This document shows positions 58,086 through 64,000 of a stretch of 64,000 bases of DNA, one piece after another. Every line of letters begins with the position of its first letter. Position 1 is the first letter of the stretch. Under the pieces are notes generated by a model that saw only the letters and a program-made list of their open reading frames with translations, made no database searches and had not been told where the DNA came from. The stretch spans positions 434,001 to 498,000 of the forward strand of contig JAPFFF010000041.1 in NCBI GenBank assembly GCA_039105265.1. The letters run 5' to 3'. The position numbers were made by a program, and so were the translations under genes. The DNA comes from Tritrichomonas musculus (taxonomy: Eukaryota > Parabasalia > Tritrichomonadida > Tritrichomonadidae).

Positions 58086-59700
58086 AATAACTTTTTTAAA
58101 AAAAAATTATCGAAAACGATTCAAAATATTTAGATACAAAAAATATAATTATCTTATAAAAATCTAGAAATATTATTAATATTAATATGAATATATATTT
58201 ATATATTCTCCAAAATAATAGAAAAATAAATATAAAATGATCAATCGAAAAGAATGAGTTTGGATACCTTTTTTTTAAAAGGAGCACGACTTTGGCGGTT
58301 ATTGAAAATCGTCATTTCGACTTCATATTGAAATATTATATACTATATTGATTTTTAAGCAAGTTTTATAAAGACCAAAAAAAATCTATCGTAGGGGAAA
58401 AACATTATTCATGTTTTAAAAATCCATGTTATCAAAAAGTTTAACTTTTCAGAACTAACGTACGAATTTTAATTCTAAACGTTTTTACATGTTTGATAGA
58501 AGTGGTGTAAATGCACAGAAATAAATCGATTTATCGCCAAATGAAAGAAAAATATCAAAGTATAAAAATAATTCAAAAAGTGGTCAAATTGAACGATATT
58601 TTATTTTTAGTACTCAATTTTTTTTATTATATTCATTTATCATTCTGAAATTACTTATGTATTTAGTAACTTTAGAAATGAATTTTCCTTATATTAAAGA
58701 TAATAGTATGTTTTACTATTAAAATTTAATATTAAAAAATCATAAAACCTCCAAATATCATTAAATCACATAAATATCCCAATTAATTGATTTATTCAAC
58801 TGATAAATGATTATATTTGCTTGATATAATTACATTTAATAATTATCTGTTATAATTTTTCAGAAAAAATTGATTTTTCTAAAAAGATCTATATTCATGA
58901 TTATTCATGCAATTATTACTGTTTCAACTCCAAAATGCGAATAATATATTGAATATGTTCTATTAAATAAATATTTATTAAAAATATTATATTTCTTAAT
59001 AAAAATTCACTATCAAAAAAACAATAATTATAATCTAATAGAATTATTAACACTAATTGTCGTGCAAAATAAAATATCAATGTAAATAAATACATAGCAA
59101 AAAGGATTATTCCTCAGGATTACAGAAACTAAAAAAAAAGATATAGATATTTTTAAGTCTACTATAAGTTTTATTTTAAAGGCATAATATCATTTTATCA
59201 TTTAGTACTAAAATAAAATATCAAAATTATTAATCTACATGTCTTTTGGATGATCAAAAAAAAAATATCCTTATTCAATTATTTCAACACACTTTAGATA
59301 ATTACGTAATATATCATTATATGTTATTTTATCTAATATAAAGAACTAATATATTTCAAGAATTTTGCTTTTTCTTGTTTTTATAATAAGATATTAAAGC
59401 ATTTTTAAGCTTTTTTAACGTACGAAAAACGGTTACCAGTTCTCCTTTTTTTTTAACAAAGTTTACAATTCAAACTTTACATGATATAATGATAATAAAA
59501 CTTTCACAGAAAGAATTTTGGATATTTTGTTTTGATGGAGAATTTGGCATTTCAAAAAGTCTCCTGTTTATTTTATAGATTTTGCAAAATTAAAATACAA
59601 ATAGTATAAATTATTTAAATAAGTTGTTGAAAATGGATCATTGGAAATTCAAAGTTCCTCCCCTCTATTTTTAAATAAAATCATAATAAATAAATATATT
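58086..59700. other. AT-rich intergenic stretch, 1.6 kb
   Basis: Nothing recognised: no frame of protein-like composition, no inverted-repeat pair and no tandem repeat on reading both strands. Lies between the broken LRR gene and the 3' end of the ubiquitin fusion. Confidence 0.45.
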
Positions 59701-59707
59701 AAAATTT

Positions 59708-60184
59708 TTATTTCATTGACATTGAGATTGTATAATTAGCCTGAATATTGTAATCTTGGAGAGTCTTTCCATGTTCAAGGTGAACGTAATTAACACTTTG
59801 GCCATTGTTTGTGGCTTCCAAGAAAACAAAAGAATATGAGCCTGGTGCAATTCCAGCTTTTGCTTGGAGCTTGGCTTCAAGATCTTCAATCTTGTCTGTT
59901 GATTCAACATCAAGAGGGACTTTCTGTCCATTCAACGTTGCTATAGTAACTTGAAATCCACCTCTCAAACGAAGAACTAAATGGAGAGTCGAATCTTTTT
60001 GAATTGAATAGTCCTGGAGAGTGTTACCATCTTCAAGTTGCTTACCAGCGAAGATTAAACGTTGTTGGTCAGGTGGGATGCCTTCTTTGTCTTGTATTTT
60101 GGCTTTAACGTCTTCAATTCTATCAGTTGGCTCAACCTCAAGAGTAATGTGCTTACCAGTGAGTGTCTTAACAAAGATTTGCAT
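59708..60184 (-). CDS. Ubiquitin fused to a diverged ubiquitin-like domain, 158 aa
   Basis: Residues 1-76 are canonical ubiquitin ([11 protein letters not shown]...LVLRLRGG), with all seven lysines and the C-terminal Gly-Gly. Changes from the usual sequence include His12, Arg22, Asp25 and Asn54. Residues 77-158 form a second ubiquitin fold ([20 protein letters not shown]...[11 protein letters not shown]) with an insertion where the loop before QDYNIQ is longer, ending MSMK without Gly-Gly. It should be cut after Gly76 by deubiquitinases, releasing ubiquitin; the tail domain cannot itself be conjugated. From memory, a ubiquitin-NUb fusion has been described in Tritrichomonas foetus, which fits and supports the organism call. 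The stop sits in ATGAAATAAAAATTT, containing the TAAA signal. A TCACT initiator lies 10 nt upstream. Confidence 0.95.
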   Translation of the reverse strand: MQIFVKTLTGKHITLEVEPTDRIEDVKAKIQDKEGIPPDQQRLIFAGKQLEDGNTLQDYSIQKDSTLHLVLRLRGGFQVTIATLNGQKVPLDVESTDKIEDLEAKLQAKAGIAPGSYSFVFLEATNNGQSVNYVHLEHGKTLQDYNIQANYTISMSMK

Positions 60185-60191
60185 TTGAAAA

Positions 60192-60196
60192 AGTGA
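60192..60196 (-). promoter_or_regulatory. Trichomonad initiator (Inr), TCACT, of the ubiquitin fusion gene
   Basis: The minus strand reads CTGTTCACTTTTTCAA-ATG. TCA(+1)CT is a full match to the consensus and gives a 10-nt leader, the best initiator in the window and next to its most certainly functional gene. Confidence 0.65.
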
Positions 60197-60199
60197 ACA

Positions 60200-60543
60200 G
60201 ATAATCTTAAATTGGTTTCAGTAAATCCGGTTTTGCCATTTTTGAACGAATAAATCATTCAAAAAGTATTATTTTTATCTTACAAAACTCATTCAATAAT
60301 CCAATTGAAAAAATATTCATCGTTTCATCACTTAAATAAACATTAACTAATTATCTCTACAAAAAATCTTATTTTTCGATTTTTAATATTTTAAATATAA
60401 AATATATTAAATAATAGTCATAATTTTACTAATTAAAAAATATTAAATTAATAAATTTCTAGTATAATAAAAAGATAATTTTTTGTATGAGTTCTGATAA
60501 TTGTATGGAAAAAATTATATTTTCGGAACACGTTTCAATATTC
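60200..60543. other. AT-rich intergenic stretch
   Basis: About 340 bases upstream of the ubiquitin fusion. Other than the initiator next to the gene, nothing recognised. Confidence 0.4.
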
Positions 60544-61215
60544 TCATACAATTATTTCAATAATACAATTTCGCTTTCGGATCAACTTATTTGAAAAAAT
60601 TTTTCCAATCCTAGAATCACGGCAACCAATAATACAGAATGAAGAATTATTAACATCTACTTCATCGGTATCTAAAAAGTTCATATCACTTTTAAAATAA
60701 AAAAGTGACATTAAAAATTGTAGCAAATTCAAATATTTTACTTTCAAAAGTCTTGAAAAGAAAACGATAACTGCCAGTATAAGCATCAACTCTTTTCTTG
60801 CTAGAGAAAAACATAACTTCTGTGGATTTTCTTTGATTCGAGTCCAAGCTGGTCATTTACATTGCTTCCAATTGCTAACACTTTATTATCATTGTTTATG
60901 AAGACACAGCGTCTGTAGACACCAGAGATTGACATAACAAACTTCTTGTATTACAACCACTTCCACAACAGGCAATGCCGACTTCTTTTTTGCAATATAG
61001 TAATAATAAAATAGGACAAAATTTGGCGTTTTTACTAATGAATCTATTATATAAATGATAGTTCATCCAAATCGACCACTGCAGCTAAATTTATTGCATT
61101 TAAAATAATTAAAAATGATTCTTTATTGAGTTTTGAATACAAAAAAGGGAGGCTGTTAGCAATATTATTAAGTAATACTGATAACTGATAAATCATACAC
61201 TCCTCCTGAAATATT
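60544..61215 (-). pseudogene. Relic of an RCC1-repeat gene
   Basis: At about 60803-60930 the minus strand reads YRRCVFINNDNKVLAIGSNV followed by NDQLGLESKKIHR, a clear RCC1-type unit (GxNxxGQLG-like) next to an in-frame stop. Upstream (about 61000-61215) frames such as SVLLNNIANSLPFLYSKLNK and IILNAINLAAVVDLDELSF, and downstream (60544-60789) SDMNFLDTDEVDVNNSSF, look coding but are not in one frame. RCC1-like proteins are a large family in trichomonads. Clearly broken; the extent and original domain order are uncertain. Confidence 0.45.
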
Positions 61216-61386
61216 TGATTATTTTCCTTGTAGAAAAATCTTATATTTATATTTTTTAATTATATCTCATCAAAAAAAAATTTGTTATATTATTGATGGG
61301 GATAAATTGATAAGGAGTTTTCATCGCACATATGACAAAATTTTTCGTTGTTTACAGTTTTTTACAAATATTATTATTTAAATATT

Positions 61387-61578
61387 ATGAAAACGATAAA
61401 AGAATTAATTTTAATGGCAAAGTCACATTTTACACCCCGAGCTTATTACATTTTCAAAAATAAAAATGTAAAAAGAATTTTAAAAAAAAAAGACGAGCTG
61501 CCAAACGAACTTATGACCCTAATTAAAAAAATTATAAATAAGAGTATCTTGTTTAATTACAAATATATATATAAATAA
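61387..61578 (+). CDS. Possible small protein, 63 aa, doubtful
   Basis: Frame from an ATG at 61387 (MKTIKELILMAKSHFTPRAY), basic and Lys/Ile-rich, with PNELMTLIKKIINKS near the end. The composition is a little more protein-like than random AT-rich frames, and the stop overlaps TAAATAAAAAAA. No initiator and no recognised family. It may be chance or the tail of a decayed gene. Confidence 0.2.
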   Translation: MKTIKELILMAKSHFTPRAYYIFKNKNVKRILKKKDELPNELMTLIKKIINKSILFNYKYIYK

Positions 61579-62250
61579 AAAAATTATTTAAATTTATAAT
61601 CTTATACTTATCATATATTTATAATTTTTGTTCGAAAAATCAAAGATTTTTTCCTTATTACAGTATTTCTCAAATCTTATTACATAAATTGAAAAAGCCC
61701 AAAATGTAAGAACATTAATTTTTTGGTTTTTAAACGATTAAAAATAATATATTTATTATTTAGAATATTCAAACATTTATATAATATCAAAATAAATATA
61801 AAATATTATATTAAACCATTTTGTGATAGGAATAAATGGACTTTTTTATTACTTTAAAAATTGAAAGAAATTTATTATTATAAATATATAAATATTTTGG
61901 TTATTTATAGATATATAAGATTTTTTTTATGAAATTAATAATAATATTGTATTATAATTATAGATATTATGATTATCTAAAGCAAAATGTTCGGTTGAAT
62001 TAAAACGAAATTTGTCTTATTTTGTATCTTGATATTAATAATAAATGTTTTTATATATAATCTTAAATATATAAGTATATTGTGCAATTTAATTGTCGTG
62101 AGGACAAAAAGATAATGCAATATATCCAATATTTTTGTAAAAAATACTATATAAAATACTCTGAAAATATATTTAAAGTATTGAATCCTTAAAGCAAAGT
62201 ACTCAAACCTTAAAGTAAAAAGTATTCAATTATTTGACAAATAAAATAAT
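61579..62250. other. AT-rich intergenic stretch
   Basis: About 670 bases. The last 120 bases carry loosely repeated CCTTAAAG words (62190, 62210) that reappear in the loop of the hairpin at 62251-62280. No gene recognised. Confidence 0.4.
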
Positions 62251-62280
62251 TTCAATACTCCTTAAAGCAGGAGTATTGAA
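62251..62280. repeat. Hairpin with 11-bp perfect arms
   Basis: TTCAATACTCC, loop TTAAAGCA, GGAGTATTGAA. Too far from any intact gene to be assigned a role as terminator. It resembles the other short palindromes of the window in size. Confidence 0.6.
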
Positions 62281-62926
62281 TTCTTATTACAAGAGACTAT
62301 TGAAATTTCAGCCATATAAAACAAATTGAAAGGTCCTTATTACAGCTCGTTATTTTTGGAAAACGTTAAGTTTTTTTTATTAATTTTGTTAACCAAATTT
62401 TAATTTATATATATAAAGATAAAGATAAATTTGTTAACCAAAAAACTAAAAAAAAAAACGTTTTTATTTTCATGAAATATGCTCTTTTTTGGCTTTTTGA
62501 ATAAATGATATTTTGATGTAATAAGAGCCGTTTAAAATAGACTTTAGCTCGGGGTATATCACATTTTTCATAGAAAAAAAAAATACTTTTGGTTGACTGT
62601 TTATTTAGTAGATGCTTAAAATAAAGACCAAAATCGAATTATAAAAAAAAATCGTTTATAATTTTTTTTACTCGAAAAAAAGTGAAAAAAGCATGAGTAG
62701 CTACTCATGATTTTTTGCAAAAGTGCAAAAAAGTTTTGAACTTTTTTTTCTGATGTACGATATAAGGTCAATATTGACCTTAACCTCTGGGGGCAATAAG
62801 GATTCCCCAAAATATCAAAAAATAAATACGCATTATTATGAGATAAAAACATATTATTTAGATAATAAATTATTATCTTTTTTTTTTTTTTTTTTTTTTT
62901 GTTCACTTCACATTTCATGATTTACT
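62281..62926. other. AT-rich stretch with T homopolymer
   Basis: About 645 bases with a run of about 22 T ending at 62900 and many A/T runs. Short frames across it are overlapping shadows of homopolymers. No gene recognised. Confidence 0.4.
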
Positions 62927-63079
62927 TCAACCGAATGGTTTTTCTAATAGAAAAATTGCAAAATTATTAGGTATTGACCAAAAATCTTTTGAAAAACAGC
63001 TCTCGCTTCCATTAGAATCCCGTCCTAATGGTTGTCCAATCAGATTATCAAGGAGAAGTAACCAACATTCCTGTTAGAA
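62921..63079 (+). pseudogene. HTH-like DNA-binding fragment
   Basis: A frame without a start codon reads LLQPNGFSNRKIAKLLGIDQ followed by KSFEKQLSLPLESRPNGCPI and ends at about 63078. NGFSNRKIAKLLGI fits a helix-turn-helix of the homeodomain-like type that begins many transposases and recombinases. Only this small domain is left; the next coding-like segment is in another frame and of another family. Family assignment is by motif only. Confidence 0.35.
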
Positions 63080-63665
63080 GAGAATCGAATAAAAAATTCA
63101 CAGAGTTCAATAATAAAGTCGATAAAATGGTTTCAGAGGCTGCTAAAAGGACGACGGTTGAGGCCAAAGTTAAGGCCATTCATGATTTCTTAAAAAAAAA
63201 ATAAAAAATACTAAGCCAAATGATGCAGGAGAAGGTGTTGCCGAATATCTTTACTCACCATACGGAGCTCTTATCAACCAAAAGTGCGTTTGTGACGGTT
63301 ATGGTGATCTTGGCAGTTGTGGTGTTACATTCCATTTCCCACTTGCACCTTTTCCAAACATGGACAAGTGGACAGTAACAGTGACTGAAAATAACGATAT
63401 ACACGGATCTTATGATGGAATGAATTCCTCAGCTTTATTAAACAATTATGGCTATCTAATATTCTTTAGATCAGTTTTTGTGAATAAGGAAGGATTTATG
63501 ATACAAGATCCTTGGGTTGATTTCAGATTATTTGGAAACGTATTATATTCAACAGATATTTTTGAAGGACCCTATTATACTCGATTTTCATTAACAAAGA
63601 AACATCATTCTTTCCAGTTTGGAATTCAAATGCATGATCGCTGCTTGGTTGAAACTCCCTATTGA
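63037..63665 (+). pseudogene. Broken transglutaminase-like protein gene
   Basis: About 63037-63204 reads NKKFTEFNNKVDKMVSEAAK and VEAKVKAIHDFLKK; after a slip in an A10 run the neighbouring frame goes on with EGVAEYLYSPYGALINQK and CVCDGYGDLG. The order 'VKAIHDFL ... YGAL-N-K--C-GY' is the start of the transglutaminase-like fold around its catalytic Cys. The His and Asp of the triad are not seen. Instead, from about 63300, an unrecognised part follows (WTVTVTENNDIHGSYDG, then WVDFRLFGNVLYSTDIF), ending with TGA at 63663-63665. It could be a chimera or a different C-terminal domain. The last part has an internal ATG at 63360. Confidence 0.45.
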
Positions 63666-63894
63666 TATTGTTGAGGAATCATTTGATTTCTTAACTATTA
63701 ATGTATAAATCAATTTATTTTTTTTATTTTAAGATTCCTTTGTATTTATAATTTCAGATGAAATGATTCACTGCTCATAATGGAAATGTCTATTGGTGCT
63801 AAAAATTGGTAAAGATTATTTACTAATTTCTTCAGTGTAAGAAATAAGTTTTTGAATAAAAAGTCCAAAAACTTTTTTTTCTATATAGAGAAAT

Positions 63895-64000
63895 TTATTC
63901 AAGCCGATCGATAATTTCTTTTGGTTTCAGATGGAATTCTATTTCAATATAGTCTTCTTTATGATTGTCAAAAAGGATTCCACCCACAAAATAACGAGTT
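63895..64000 (-). CDS. 3' end of a gene running off the window edge
   Basis: The minus strand is open from the window edge to TAA at 63895-63897, giving the last 34 residues TRYFVGGILFDNHKEDYIEI then EFHLKPKEIIDRLE. Balanced composition and good codon look for a region otherwise full of stops. It converges with the broken transglutaminase-like locus. Too short to name. Confidence 0.5.
   Translation of the reverse strand, partial: TRYFVGGILFDNHKEDYIEIEFHLKPKEIIDRLE

Noticed and set aside
60820-60850. tRNA T-arm-like word (GATTCGAGTCC)
   Set aside because: No acceptor or anticodon arm around it; it lies in the RCC1-like coding relic.

Overview
The window looks like the nuclear genome of a very AT-rich parabasalid protist, most likely a Tritrichomonas-type trichomonad. 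The pointers are BspA-type (LRR_5) leucine-rich-repeat proteins, a kinase-like protein fused to Sel1 repeats, intronless genes with tiny spacers to initiator motifs (TCAYW) 3 to 18 nt before the ATG of several genes, TAAA signals overlapping some stop codons, and a ubiquitin fused to a diverged ubiquitin-like domain. The species call is inference; no rRNA or tRNA gene was seen. Layout: 0-6.4 kb holds three minus-strand host genes: a large intact LRR protein, a kinase fragment that has lost its N-lobe, and a Sel1-repeat pseudokinase. 6.5-9.1 kb is a non-autonomous DNA transposon with about 416-bp terminal inverted repeats and a 9-bp target duplication (Mutator-like); a second, TA-flanked element of 946 bp sits inside its left arm, and the undamaged right arm supplies the empty site. 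From about 9.87 to 39.63 kb, nearly half the window, is one mega-array of GAT/GAA/GAC triplets with an 18-bp period and kilobase-scale block duplications. Its apparent 4393-codon Met/Lys frame is best read as an artefact of composition; the biologically sensible reading is an Asp/Glu frame, which has no start codons and is cut by about 54 TAA codons in the homogenised part, but is open for 1856 codons in the right part and 538 codons at the left edge. 40.0-41.2 kb holds a broken unrecognised gene. 41.2-43.4 kb encodes a Ser/Lys/Asp/Glu-rich repeat protein. 43.9-46.85 kb is another TA-flanked inverted-repeat element with two smaller inverted-repeat elements inside it. 46.9-47.8 kb is an intact metallophosphatase with a probable N-myristoylation site. 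48.1-58 kb is a series of minus-strand host genes, mostly broken: an LRR gene, a coiled-coil gene and a second LRR gene with a relic N-terminal domain; a small intact LRR-like gene lies among them. 59.7-60.2 kb is the ubiquitin fusion. 60.5-63.7 kb holds relics (RCC1-like, HTH-like, transglutaminase-like), and the last 106 bases carry the 3' end of another minus-strand gene. How the genes relate: there is no operon logic. Intact genes are compact, single-exon and mostly on the minus strand, and are separated by AT-rich DNA, small hairpins, inverted-repeat elements and decayed members of expanded families. All positions in the array were read by eye and may be off by a few bases.
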